NCBI GenBank assembly: GCA_963930655.1
Contig: OZ005609.1
Location: forward strand, 20,037,001 to 20,101,000
From: Myrica gale
Lineage: Eukaryota; Streptophyta; Magnoliopsida; Fagales; Myricaceae
DNA length: 64,000 nucleotides
Direction of reading: 5' to 3'
In this document: positions 35,578 to 47,341 of the stretch, one piece after another
Numbering within the stretch: position 1 is the stretch's first letter
Layout: the number at the start of each line of letters is the position of its first letter
Notes under the pieces: model-generated
What the model was told of the DNA's origin: nothing
What the model saw: the letters and a program-made list of their open reading frames with translations, nothing else
Databases searched by the model: none
Program-made: the position numbers and the translations under genes

Positions 35578-37087
35578 GATCTTCCAAGCGTCAATCTCGC
35601 CAGACGTCATCTTCTGTCAGTTTACGGGGCAAGAAAGAAAGGAAGAAGCACTGAGGAACCCACTCCTACTCCAGAGGCCTACATTTACAGGTTAGGACTT
35701 TGTAAGAATCGTTTTGTCCAAGACTTTCGGAATAGGAAAGTCATTGTTGGTCGTTGGGCTGATTTTCAATGGTTTAGTGAGAATGATTTTGATTTTAAAG
35801 AGATGTTTGAATTTCAAGGATGGAGTACACTTGTGAATTTGAAGGTTAATTTCTATGTTTATCTGGTGAAGCTGATATATGCAAATTTTCAATATTCTAT
35901 ATCTGAGGATGCCTCAAGCTATGTTAATGGGAAACAATTGGATTTTTCTGTTACTTCTCTAAATTCATTGATCTCTAGCCCTAACAGTGGAAAGAAATTT
36001 CTTGATGCTTTTGGTTGGTTGGGTTTACCTGATGTAGAGCCTATTGACATTCTTAGGATTGTGTTAGATAATCCAGCCCTAAATGAAGTGGTTAGACCTA
36101 TTGTCAGTGCTCTAACGATTCATAGACGAATTTTGCATCATATGGTATGCAACATCATTCTACCAAGGACTGGGAAATTTGAGTACATCACATTTTTGGA
36201 ATTGTTCGTTATGTACTGTATTATCTCACGTACTCATATGAACCTTGGTAATTTAATGCTTAATCACATGAAAGTTGCCCCCTGAGAAAAAGAAGCAATG
36301 ACTCTCCCTTATGGAATGTTTTTCACACATATGTTTCACGTGCTTGAGGTAGATATGACTGGGGAAGTGAGAGAAAAACCTAGACTCCAAAGAGTACAAC
36401 AAGAAAACTATTTGGCTGATGGGTTTTATGCAAAATGAAGATGGAGAATGGGTAAGGAAAGATGTTGCGACACCTCAGAAAGGAAGTGAAGATGAGGAAG
36501 AGGGATACACTGAAAGGACTCCTACTGGTACCAGGACTCCTATAGGAGAACATACTCCTATCTCTTTTCCTTCTCTCCAGATTGGATCATCCTCAAGAAA
36601 GCCTGATGCTAGCTCTCATGAGCCACGGTTAAGTTCACTTGAGGCTTCCATGGCTGACATCAAGGAGGAACATAAGAAATTGGGTAAGAATATGGAGGAC
36701 ATGGTCACCTATATGAAAACGGGATTTGACGACATCAAGAAGATGCTTGCTACTCATACCGACCATTTTGGGGTTCTTGACAAGGACATAAGGAATCTAA
36801 AGCATCAAGTCAACAATAGGATCCATGTGGCTAGCAATGTGATTCGGAATATTGTTGATGAATTCAAAGCCACCTCTGCTGAGCTTCAGACTTTTGTGCA
36901 ACAATCAGCTGAGGATGTTGTGCAGGCCACCGAAGTGCATATGAACGCTGATCGCAACCTTCGTCCTCATGTGATGAAGTGGACGTATTGGTTCTCCACA
37001 ACTTGGATGGAATGGTTGAAGAAGTTTGAGATTGAGTATCTTCCTCTTCCTATCAAGAAATCCAAACATTCTACCTCCACTACATAG
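35578..37087 (+). other. Env-like third coding region of the SIRE-type element (fossil part)
   Basis: Begins at an ATG with MSSRSSKRQSRQTSSS. The first half resembles the 'putative plant transposon protein' domain (PF20167 type): RKVIVGRWADFQWF, GLPDVEPIDILR and HMVCNIILPRTGKFEYIT. The second half is acidic then coiled coil (LGKNMEDMVTYMKTGFDDIK, LDKDIRNLKHQVNNR). SIRE-lineage copia elements carry such an extra region after pol; an envelope function is historical and unproven. Broken, as is the rest of the element. Confidence 0.65.
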
Positions 37088-37646
37088 GCTCCACATAAAT
37101 AGTCAACTGCTATTGCCCTCCCCTTATCCTATTTTTGATGATGCCAAAGGGGGAGAAGTAAGTTATTAGTATTATGGGGAGAAGTGGGGAGAATTTTATA
37201 AGTGATTATGTGGACTCTCTAGCTCTTACTGAGGACATTCCATTGGATTATATAATTGCTCATTTATGTTGGTTATCTAATGGTGATTATAAAGGATTTG
37301 AGAAATGTTTATCTCTTTGCACTTAATTATGGATATATGAGACTTGTTTTACATGTAGATTTCCTAACTTTCTTTTGGTATCAATATTTGTAGTCTTGTG
37401 TTCTGATTGGTAAATTGAAAGTTTGGGAAGTGTGGTGGAAGCTTATAGAAGTGTTCTCACTTGTTTTAAATTTGGGAAACATTTATTTACAAAGGAAACT
37501 CTTGCAAAATTTTTGTAAAATTTGAAAATTATTTTTGCTAAAAATGTCATGAAAAAATTATGTTTGTTCTCAGGTAGAGCTTTTCTATTTGTTAGCAAAT
37601 TGTTATTTTTTAAAATAGTTTTTGTCATCATCAAAAAGGGAGAGAT

Positions 37647-39031
37647 TGTTAGCGCAAGGTTGTTTTTTAAACAATCCATAATTGATTTTGATGATAACAA
37701 AAATTTTATGTTTTGAAGACTTTTAGATTTTAACTTGTCAATCCACATTTTCTAAAATGAATTTCAAAGAATTGAGGTTATCCCTCTAAAATATTTATAA
37801 GTGGATTTGAACACCATTACACAAGTTAATAAGATCAAATTTTTGTATTGTAGGTGTTTAAAGAAGTGTTTGAATGAATTGGAGTGAAAACAACACTTTC
37901 AAGTTAGTGAAAAACCTCTCCAGCACTTATATTGTCGACACATTGCACTGTCTCCCGACAGCACAATTCCAGACTAAGTTTAATGTGTCGACACATGCTC
38001 GACACATGCTGCGATTTTGTAGTTTTCCCTAGAACGTCGCCAACACATCTTTTTGTTCTAAAATGACTTAGATACCCTTCCAACAGTACAATAAAGCTTA
38101 CTTAAAGACCTTTGAAGACTTGAAGACTATAAATAGAACGAGATGGAGAGAGAAAATAAGTATTTGCATCATCATTCAAAATTTACCTTCAAAAGAGAGA
38201 GAGTCAAATTCAAAGAAATCATTTGTTGAATCCTTCAAGAGCAAAGCTTTCATTGTTAAATCTTTTTCTCTTGCTCATCATTGTCGACCTAGCCCCCAAA
38301 GAGAGAAATTTCTTGAAGAAGAGACAACACACTTGCAATTACTTATTGCCCTAACTTCTAAAGAAAGAAAGTGTTTTGAAGAAGAGGGAAGACTGCACCT
38401 ACCAAGAAAGCATGTGCTTACACCTACCAAACTTTAGCTTTCATTCAAGAATCTTGTCTTCTTGCACTCTATTGAGCTTTTCACTTGCTTATTTGGATTA
38501 GATAGTCATTTTACACGTTTTGTGCTTTCCAGTTGCTTATTCGGCTTAGAGAGCCATTATCATTTGTACTCATTCTTTGTAAAACACTCAATCCTACTCG
38601 TGAGGAAGGTAGAAGAAATCCATTGGGTTTTGGGATTTGTGAAGAGAGTTAAAGCGTAAGCTCGAAAAATGCTTTGTAAAGGTTTCTTAGCACCCCGGAA
38701 GCTATAATGTATTTGCTATTTGGAGAATAGTGAAGGATGCCAATGAAGACAATAACCTTGGCGGTGAACTTAGGCAAGTGTTGGCCGAACCACCTAAAAT
38801 TGCGGTGTTGTCTCTCTAACTCTATCTCTCTCTCATTATTCGTTCCTTATTTATATTTATGGTGTTTTATGATTTATTATTTATTGCTTATATTTTACTT
38901 AGAATAAACACTTTCAGATCTGCATTTTATTTGTTAAAAGAGTATTTTTCAAATCGGCGTTTTTGTTGAAAACGGAGTAAATTTTTGTTAAAACTCAATT
39001 CACCCCTCTTGGGTTGTTATTTGTACTCACA
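37647..39031 (+). repeat. 3' LTR of the SIRE-type element
   Basis: 1385 bp, preceded by the purine tract and ending ACTCACA. TGTCGACA-like palindromes recur near 37.94-38.0 kb. Differs from the 5' LTR at roughly one base in ten where compared by eye. Confidence 0.85.
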
Positions 39032-39036
39032 AGAGT

Positions 39037-39362
39037 ACACTAAACCCCAATTCATTTTGTGTGCAAACCCCCTTTTTTGAAAAAAGCTCAAGTAGTCTTA
39101 GTGTGGACCATGGGAGCTCGGCAATCTGAAGAGTTTATTTACTATTCGGGCAAAGGAAAAGAAATGTGTGCAAGTGTGGGTTGTGTGGTGGGGAGAGAGA
39201 GGGAGAGAGCGAGAACTCAAGCAGCAGAGTAAATCATGTAAATTTTTTGCCTGAATCTGAATCTGAAACTGAAACAATAGTATAACACGTGTTCCCAGTA
39301 AACAAACTTGAAGTACCTGACCCAAAACTCTACAAGGTTTCCAGAGTTACAATAAACTACGT
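39037..39362 (-). other. 3' flank of RRS1
   Basis: About 325 bp between the SIRE-type element and the RRS1 stop codon. On the minus strand it follows the stop, so it should include the 3' untranslated region. Contains GA-rich (39180-39210) and 'ctgaat/ctgaaa' runs. No other feature seen. Confidence 0.5.
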
Positions 39363-42300
39363 TCATTTTGCCTTTGCTTTTTTGGAAGATGATCCCTTCT
39401 TGGAGAATGATGATCCCTTTTTCGAGGACAACTTCATTGGTTTCGTCTTTGGTTTAAACTTGCTTGAGGCAGCAGAAGCCTTCTCTTTCCGGTTCTTTCG
39501 CTTCTCATTTTTCACGTTGTACATGGTGATAGCCTAGATACCCAGCAATACATGTCCAGATGATGAGCATAACTTCAGTCACTGACAAAGCTGAATATTT
39601 AACCACCAAGGATAATTAACTGAATGGCTAAAGACTACCTTATCAACGTTAAGAATCTCATGGGAATTCTTAGACATTAGCTTGTTCAGCACTTTCTCCG
39701 TTTGCTCCTTCTCCTGTGAGGCTATCCCTCTTCCTTCCACAACAGGTAGGAACTGGCACGATAAATGGAAGAAGATGGTGAGTCACTCCACTTAGCAGAG
39801 AAGCATTTGCATAGGTAAAATTAAGTTTACAAACCTTGCGATGTTTCCCTTTATGTTGTGCAGGCTTCTCTCCTGGTAACTTCTTGTCAAATTTCCCCCC
39901 ACTGGCTGTTGCACTTGCTGCTAGTCCAGCTACATTCCCCAGTTCATCTTTAGTTACTTTCTTGGGTGCAGCCTGAGTTCCTGTTATAGGCAAAGCTGTG
40001 GCAGCTAGTTGAACGTGGCTGCAGAAAGAGATTCCTTAAGTCCCTTGTTTTTTGATGACGAGGAAATTCTCCAAAGCCGGACCCTTTTGGCCCAACCCTG
40101 AAGTACAAACCCCGGCCCACTGGACCGACCCCGCAACCCAGGGAGCAGATAAGTCAAGGGCGATAATGGGGATGTTGGGGCTCGAACTTGGGACATGTTA
40201 GAACCCAAGCCGAAGCCTTACCACCGCATCAAACCCTTGGGGGTGATTCCTTAAGTCCCTTGTTGCAATAAACAATATATGAAGATAACAGCATGACACC
40301 ACGATATATGAATTCCTTGGTGTGTAATAGACGATACATCCCAAGGGACAAAAAAAAATGTACAAGAATGGTTCCGATTACATGCAACCTCTCAACACTG
40401 AAACAAAGTCGGCATGGACTTGGCAAGAAAATTTCTGAAACTAAAATATCAAAACAACACAACATACAAGCCTATTTGATACAAGTAATTAAGTCAATAA
40501 GTAGTCCAACAGCATTGTCAAAATGTCAAATAGCCGATGAGATATGATACACCAAACACGAAATTAAACTTGAATAAACTGATGAGAACTTCAGATAGCA
40601 GCAAGGTCAAGACCAAGGATCAACTGGGATGCGTAGGCCAATGGCGAGGAGAAAAACAAGGTTTTTCCTCTGATCTGGAGGGGCAAAAGGATCGATCGTG
40701 CCTAGCAGAAGTGGTCTACACAATTTGAAATTTCACATCTTGGTCATAATACTTGATAATGTTTTCTTTGCATTATTCAGTGAGTAATCATAACTGATCG
40801 AGTCATGTTGAATAAAAGCAAACTGAATTCAGGCACTTATTGAAGAATGTTTCCTCGAAAAAGCCAGAGTAATTAGTCTATTAGCACCAACAACCTTGGA
40901 GATTGCATGATTCTAGGTTCATTCTTGAATCCAGCAGTGGACAAAAGGGGCAACATTGGATAGTTTACATATCATTACTCTGTTGAATTAGCAAGAGCTA
41001 CATAAGGTTTGAGGAAAATAATTTTAGCCATGAAGAAACAAGTTCAATATTTAAGCAGAAACTAATTTTACCAAATAAGAAAAGGTCTATGTTTTCAGCA
41101 GAAAGGTGGTAGAAGGGCAAACCTAGGTAAAGCACCAACTTTTGCCGCTTGCTTCAAGTTCTGCATCCGATTTTTCTCTTGCTTTTCAACTCTTTTTTTC
41201 TTATCTGCTTGTCTTTTAACAAAAGGGTCCACCCCTGGCTCTGCAGAAAGGAATCTCCCATGTCAAAATATAAGAACGTCATATGCTAATTTCACGCTTA
41301 CAAAATATGGACAGGAGTTCATTACTTTGTACTAATGAATACCTACTTACCTATGATTTTTCATGTACTTGAACTTTTCTTTTCTCATCAGAAGAAAGAG
41401 AAGAAAAAAGATAATACAAGCAAAGGTAATGAAGGAATAAATAAATCTTTAACAGGCACTAAGAACTTGGTTAAATGACTTACCATCAGTCATCTTGGCC
41501 TCAATGATAGGTATATTTTCCTCATCATTTGCTCGATCATATCCATACCGACGTTTCCAAGTAGCAGTTGGCTCATCATATGCTATCTTGTCTTTTTTAC
41601 GATTCTTTATACCTGCAATATATCTCAAAACATTATAAGCAAGAAAACCTAAATTCAGTCATGATAAATCAGATTAGCTATCGCTAAAAGTTCCCAAAAC
41701 CAGCCTTTAACACCATCTAGCCTGCATATGATTATAAAGATGCTAACCTCTTGCTTTGGCAAAGAGTTCCCATTTTGTAGGTGGCTTAGGCTTTGGTAGC
41801 TGAAAGAACACATCATATTTGAAAGAAGTAATCAATTATTTATGCTATATATATGTGTCCATAAACTGCATATTACGTTACGTGATTACATTACCCAAGT
41901 ACATCCATACCCAAACACAGAGACAGATATATAAATAGAGGGAAGAGCATACAGGCTTCTCTCTGGGGAGTCTTGTTGTTGGTGGAGGCAACTTGATCAG
42001 GGGACCCTCTACATCTTCAGTCGAAGGTAAGTTGAATAGATTATTTGCAATGGCTTGAACTACTTCAGTGCCCTTCTCTAGACATTCCTTCACTAACTCA
42101 TCCCTATTTTTATTCAAAACATCAAATCAAGACACATAGAGAAACGCTTTCCGCAAACCAAATACGTAACCTTCCAAACAGTGATGTTTTGAGAAAACAC
42201 AAAACTTCGCAGAACTAATGAAGAGATCGAAATCAAGCATCAAACTCCCTTAACAGTACGAGACATCTCACCCACATTTAAAAAAAAAACAGAGTAAAAA

Positions 42301-42598
42301 CTCCCTGAACGCATGAGTTCCATACAACCATAGAGAAAATGAGCAAAACCACCTATGGTAAAATACCAAATAAAAGCAGTGGAAAAAAATCCAGGATCAG
42401 AACCTTTCCATGTATGTTTAGTAAATGCACCACCTGAATGTAAAACACAACCTCGCAGCAAATTACATATCTACATATACGCAACTGTACAAGAGAAAGT
42501 AACCCAAACCTGGATGAGGGGAGGGAGGGGAAGGGGTAGTGAGGATTGAAGGCCAAGAGGTTGCCAAGGTCGACCTCGAACTGGTTTTGGGTTTCCAT
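39363..42598 (-). CDS. RRS1: Ribosome biogenesis regulatory protein RRS1, complete gene, 8 exons
   Basis: Minus-strand exons 42510-42598, 41953-42103, 41748-41799, 41484-41612, 41123-41240, 39835-40018, 39639-39752 and 39363-39533 all have GT/AG borders and sum to 1008 bp, 335 residues plus stop. RRS1 is a nucleolar 60S assembly factor: with RPF2 it brings the 5S rRNA/RPL5/RPL11 particle to the pre-60S subunit. Diagnostic segments in order: [20 protein letters not shown] (start), [135 protein letters not shown], and a Lys/Ser-rich tail [19 protein letters not shown]. Length is close to the plant family norm (about 320). The start is the first ATG of a conserved N-terminus. The 1.1 kb intron between exons 5 and 6 holds a SINE. 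No damage seen; probably functional. Confidence 0.95.
40050..40244 (-). mobile_element. tRNA-derived SINE in RRS1 intron 5
   Basis: A 195 bp body is bounded by perfect 20 bp direct repeats starting 'gattccttaag' (40030-40049 and 40245-40264), a retroposition-type target duplication. On the minus strand the 5' part carries box A-like 'tgcggtggtaaggc' and box B-like 'aagttcgagcc' of RNA polymerase III promoters, and the 3' end is a short A run. The perfect flanks indicate a fairly recent insertion. It lies in sense orientation within the intron and leaves the exons untouched. Confidence 0.85.
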
Positions 42599-43407
42599 GT
42601 CAGAGCGTTGATAAGAGGCCGTTACTACGGCGTTTCTGGAAGAGGCCCTTGAATTCGTTACCTTACGATGCCAAAATGGCCCGGAGGTAGACGAATGGAG
42701 TCAAGGTCGCCACTGGCGAGAGAGTCCCACAGACAGAGACGAGAGAGTTCCAGTGCTCCGTCAGAAGGATATGGATTTCAGAGCGCAAAAGAGAGAAAAT
42801 TACAATAGGGTTTTGAGGTTTGGAGAAGATAACAAATACGGGTTTTTGGCAGTGAGGTCCGGTTGGGTTTAGGTCATGTCTAGGCCTGGTCCATTGTTGA
42901 ACCTTGAAAGGAGGCCTATTTACTCCCGTTGCTGAACCTTTAGAGGAGGCCTTTTCCTGGATGGACCTTACTACAGTAGTTTAGCCTGCCATTAGCTTCG
43001 GTGCAGTCCACAAACCTAATAAATGGGCCGGGCCGTTGGTTTCATTTATATCCTTTTTTTACTACGATTCTCACCGACTCTCATAAATTATCTTCATTTT
43101 CTCTTAAACCCTCGTCCTCCAAAATTTTTACACTCAAACACTACTTATTTGCAGTCAGAAATTTAGCAGTTTCAGTCTCGACTGGTTGCCTAGAGGGAGG
43201 TGTTACAGGCTCTTCTGTCGCTTGGGGTCTACCACGCAAGAGTAAAAGTTTAATTTGACCCTACTCGAGTGAGTGAGTTTGTAGATTGAGATTGTTTCTT
43301 CATTTGTTGTTTGCAGAAATTGTAATATGAATGGTTCTGTCTCCAATAAAAACCAACTTAATGGAACTGATTTATAGCCAAAATAATTCACTTTCAATAA
43401 AATATCC
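42599..43407. other. RRS1 upstream region and spacer
   Basis: Contains the presumed 5' untranslated region and promoter of RRS1 (on the minus strand, so rightward). GC is higher up to about 42.8 kb. No TATA box could be pinned down and no gene was recognised at 42.8-43.4 kb. Confidence 0.4.
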
Positions 43408-43661
43408 TTTAGCCTATTAAATTCTTATAATCACCTCCCCAATTGATTATTTTAAAGAAAATTACACTTTTTCATTATAAACTACCATTTTATTTGTAAT
43501 TTATCCCTCAAAATATGACAAATGACCCTCTCAAACTACCACTTATTTACAATTTGCCTAAAAAGATTTTGAGATTTTGCCGCTTAGCATAGTTTTTAAC
43601 AAGTCAATCTCCCTTTAGAGTGTAAATTGCATAGAATTGGTAGTTTGGAGGCAAATCACAA
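43408..43661. repeat. MITE-like repeat, copy 2
   Basis: Second copy of the repeat at 29866-30165, same orientation, with matching start 'tttagcctattaaattc' and end 'ggcaaatcacaaa'. Roughly 85-90% alike by eye. Confidence 0.6.
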
Positions 43662-43754
43662 AATTTCCCTGCCCATGTTGTGCATACCCAAAACTGTAGT
43701 TTGGAAGGCTTTCACTTCTATACATTTTCACTCATGGTTGCTTAGAAGGATAAA

Positions 43755-43965
43755 GGTTTTGGTCCTAAAGCTTCAATCCTAATAAATTCTAACTAGAGTT
43801 GTGAGTTCCATTGATGGAATTAATTAATGTGTTGATAACATCACAGTCCTTGTTAGGACTGAGGCCTTAGGACCGAAACTTTTTTTGCTAGTCTTATTGA
43901 TAGAATTTATTAATTTATTGACAACATCACAATTATTATTAGGACTGAAACTTTAGGACCCAAAT
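43755..43965. mobile_element. Small inverted-repeat MITE with a duplicated right half
   Basis: 43755-43785 'ggttttggtcctaaagcttc' and 43850-43880 'gaggccttaggaccgaaact' are inverted copies of about 31 bp. The right half recurs at about 43890-43965 ('ttattaggactgaaacttta'). No coding capacity. Confidence 0.5.
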
Positions 43966-45777
43966 TTTTTCTATTTAGAGCTCCTTCCATCACTAGCTAC
44001 TCCCAATGTATCGACCACGTGCCCTAGAGTGGCATTTCCCATTGGAAAACTAGCCACCGTTGATATCCCGCTTGCTTGACAAGATCTCTTTATTTATAAG
44101 TAGCTCGACGTATCATAAATGAGGATAATAATACTTGGATTTTCATTTTCAACGTTCAAGGCTATTTCTTGTTCACCAGTGTATCGACCTACATGGGTCT
44201 CACCCCATGAATTGGTAAGGAGTCAAGATTTTAATTTTATCATAATTTTCTATATATAGTTTCAGCAAAGAGACAACGATGGAGGTAAATGCAAACCTAT
44301 AATCTGGCATTCCACCTGCTGACACCAGAAATCTTTCACAATTGTTTCACCAAACATTTAATTTGTACTTCTCCCAGTGAACCAGTATCTCTATAAACCA
44401 CACTAATGACTAACTCCGCATTTTAACAACAATGGGATCACACAAATGTCTTAAAGCCAAAACATCTACAAATATTTGCGTTCATCACTTTTACTTTGTT
44501 GCTTTTTTCACAAATTTGTCATCGTGAACAATCATTTACATATCTTCCATTTTTTTTCCCTTTCGCTTCATCGATATGAATTACTAACGAAATACCAATA
44601 AAACTTGTACAACAATTTGTAATTTGCACAACAAGAAAAATCCGTTTAGTTTGTATTGATATTGTACGAAGTAACTAGCAAAAGGGGTCATGCAGCTCAA
44701 AATTTTATATCTCATCTGAATCCATTAAGGCTTCAATATTTAAGATTTACCATGTATCTTCCAGATGGGAATTGTATGTTGTTTTCTAATTCTTGTAAGG
44801 GTATTATGGGGCGATTATTCCGTTTCTGGGTTTTATTTTTTAGTATCAAACCTGGAAGTGCACATAATATGGGTTTCAGTGGCAAAACCAGGATCCAATT
44901 TGAAGGGGGCGAACACATAAGGCGAAGTGACAAAAAACAATTCCCTATGTAATGCAAAAAATGTCTTAAAGTTAAAATATCGAAAATTAAGGACTAAAAG
45001 CATTAAAAATTTTGAAATACACGTATTTACAATTTGTTGAGACTGAAATGTGGCAATTGGATCCACTAATCTGCATCTTCAGAAAACGTTGCAATATATA
45101 TATAGGAAAATGATAGTTTGAGTGTCAAGAGCTCCACTAAAATTCAAGGGCATGAAAAACCTAGCCAAATAGAAACCAGCTAAATAATTAATTCGGGACC
45201 CAAAAATATGAGTAAGTTTTCCATTTATTTTCTAAAAAAATTAAAAAATTAGAAATTTCCAATTAGAATCCTCTATAACCCTAAGATATTATTCATAGTG
45301 CATTTATTAGTTTCTTCTGCTGAGCATTTATTATAGTTCTGACATAATATTTTTTTGACACAAATTAAATATATTTGCGTTTGTAATTATAATACTTATG
45401 TTATATATATAATGAAAATTAAGTCGAAAATATATAATTCATTTTTAGAGGAAACCTCACGACACCAGTCGTGAGTGAGAACTCCTGGGGCCATCGTTAC
45501 AAGCCTCTTTTATGATTCTCTCTTTCAACCTCTCCCTTTATCCAGCCCATTTGACTGAACCAACTAAATCCAACCCATTGCACTTAAGCCCAACATAATA
45601 CGCAGCTCATAACTACTACATAATTGCCACGTTTAAGTCATCGAAACTTCTCTAGAAACTTCTCCAATCTTCTCCTTATTCCCCCCGAACTCTAACAACT
45701 CTTCTGCTTCTTCTTGTCTTACCTCTCGTCTGGTTGTGGGACAGAACCAAAGAGATTACTGGCGGCAGCCCACTGAG
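43966..45777. other. Intergenic, one hAT-like terminal remnant
   Basis: No gene recognised. 44877 onward reads CAGTGGCAAAACCAGGA...aagggggcgaa, close to the left end of the hAT element at 45778, so a remnant of a related element may lie here. 45.48-45.78 kb is less AT-rich, pyrimidine-rich sequence that could be a promoter or leader of a gene now interrupted by the hAT insertion. Confidence 0.35.
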
Positions 45778-46339
45778 CAGTGGCGGAGCCAGGTTATTTC
45801 TTTAGGGGGCGAATTAATTTATTATTATTATTTAAATAAAATAAAGATATATAATTTTATATATGAATTGTAACTCATAACGAAAGAGAAGTACGCATAA
45901 TATTTTATAACAACTTCGATTTGGATACATCAAAAAATCAAACACACGAAACCTATGATTCTATAAATCTTCTATTATAACTGAGCTCGACGATGTTTTA
46001 AAGAAAAAGTCATCTATCAACAGTTCTATGCTAAAAGTTGCAGCAACAGCATTTGCGATATGCCTTAAAAGAGATAAAAGATTGAGAGTAGAATAAAAGC
46101 AGTTTGCCGTTAAACGAAAAGTCGTCCTTCAAAAGTTTTGATTTTGATGAGAGACGACGTAATCTAAGAAAAGGTGACAATATTAGCTTTGAAAAGAAAA
46201 GGTGACAATATGATGAACAAAGAAGCAACAAAACTGCATCATTTCAAGGAAACATGATAAAACAGGCAAATGTTTTAAAAAGGGCAAGTAATGCTTAAAA
46301 CAGTTTAAAAGAAAATGACTTCTAAAGAGTATCTTGATG

Positions 46340-46560
46340 CTTTTCATTCCAAGAGCAGTTTTCCAAGGATCAGTACCATCCTGATGGAAACGACCATCTA
46401 TTTCTAGGAACTTTCGAATGCTTCCTTAAGGAAGCTATGAGTATGATAGTTTCAGACGTGCATTTGCATCATCCACTAGACCAACATCAATCCAAAGCTC
46501 ATTTATTTGATATTCTCCATAAACATCCAAACCAGAAAACAGCACACACGCCTGTCAAAA
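46340..46560 (-). pseudogene. Unidentified coding-like fragments in the hAT element
   Basis: Minus strand reads SGLDVYGEYQINELWIDVG, LVDDANARLK and, after two stops, SIRKFLEIDGRFHQDGTDPW followed by KTALGMKS. The composition looks like real protein, unlike flanking sequence, but I do not recognise the source. It may belong to a third captured gene or to further PEX5 or CBP60 sequence that I cannot place. Confidence 0.35.
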
Positions 46561-46599
46561 ATTTGTTGAAACTCTAATATCACGAGAGATCATATGAAC

Positions 46600-46937
46600 C
46601 TGGAATTTAGGGTCATCATTTTGAGCTAACGTATTTGCAAGCATGCGAGTCTGCTCCATAGCAGCTAAGTTTGAGATATTTTCACCTCTGATGTGATCTA
46701 CCGATGTCAACTGAGATCATGCAAGTCATTAGAGAAGATATCTTAGTAAAATGACTCATTACATACAGCTAAACAAAAAAACAGAAGAAACATTGCATTG
46801 TTTAGGAACTAAGAGGGAATTTCTACCTGCTCAAATTCAGAGGCCCAACCATTGGCACCATATTGTTGTTCAAATGAGTGAGCCCAAGTGTCACCATCAC
46901 CATGTTCCATTCTCTGATTATTAAATTCAATAACCCA
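46600..46937 (-). pseudogene. PEX5: Two PEX5-like exons captured by the hAT element
   Basis: Exons 46827-46937 and 46600-46710 are each 37 codons, phase 0, with GT/AG borders. The first encodes WVIEF, WAHSF and WASEF within 37 residues. WxxxF/Y pentapeptides are the PEX14-binding repeats of PEX5, the receptor that carries PTS1 proteins into peroxisomes. The second encodes ENISNLAAMEQTRMLANTLA then QNDDPKFQ, matching the plant PEX5 segment before the TPR domain. The TPR region and the N-terminus are absent, so this is a fragment, not a working receptor. The frames are undamaged, implying recent capture or selection. Both sit inside hAT terminal repeats. Confidence 0.75.
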
Positions 46938-47341
46938 CTACACCAGGAAGAATTTTAACACTTTGAAAAGCAGAATTTTGAAAGAAATCTACTGGACAAA
47001 AATTATTAGAAAGTTGCATTTTAGCAATGTCTTCAAGTATACAGGTAAGCGAAGTAACATTTCATTGGGAAGTTGTTGCCCAACATTAGTTAAAAGAAGA
47101 AGAAAACAAAATCCATGCAACAGATCAATGAAACCTGGCAAACCATTCTTACAAAGCTAATAAGAAAGGGAATTAATGATTGTTGCAATTAAGTCCTACT
47201 TTCAATTTGGTAGACTTTGAGGTTTCTTTGTTGATTTAGGAATGCCACAGTGATGAGTTAAATGAGATGCCATAATTCCCATATAGAAATTGCTGCCCAG
47301 ATTAAAGACGACAAGTATGAATGGCCTTCTTCCTTCTAGTG

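Larger units (their letters stand above)
30186..39031 (+). mobile_element. Full-length SIRE/Maximus-type copia element, decayed
   Basis: 8846 bp with both LTRs (30186-31561 and 37647-39031) and a perfect target duplication AGAGT (30181-30185, 39032-39036). Parts in order: primer-binding site near 31564 (GATATCGAAGC), gag from 31597 (MTTLVSTSLAEGQSTNRP), zinc-knuckle part near 32.8 kb, integrase near 32.9-33.1 kb, reverse transcriptase near 33.85-34.2 kb, RNase H near 34.3-34.8 kb, an extra env-like region at about 35.58-37.09 kb, purine tract 'aaaaagggagagat', 3' LTR. The two LTRs look about 90% alike by eye over their first 280 bp, suggesting an insertion several million years old. Coding regions are broken in well over ten places. 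Confidence 0.9.

Noticed and set aside
35578-37087. Retroviral envelope gene
   Set aside because: No signal peptide, fusion peptide or membrane anchor was seen; the layout fits the env-like region of SIRE-type copia elements.
40680-40700. GATCGATC copy in the RRS1 intron as a stray piece of the inner CACTA
   Set aside because: A single occurrence without neighbouring CACTA sequence; expected by chance at this length of sequence.
43001-43258. Protein-coding gene upstream of RRS1
   Set aside because: An 85-codon open frame without domain, repeats or splice context; likely chance.
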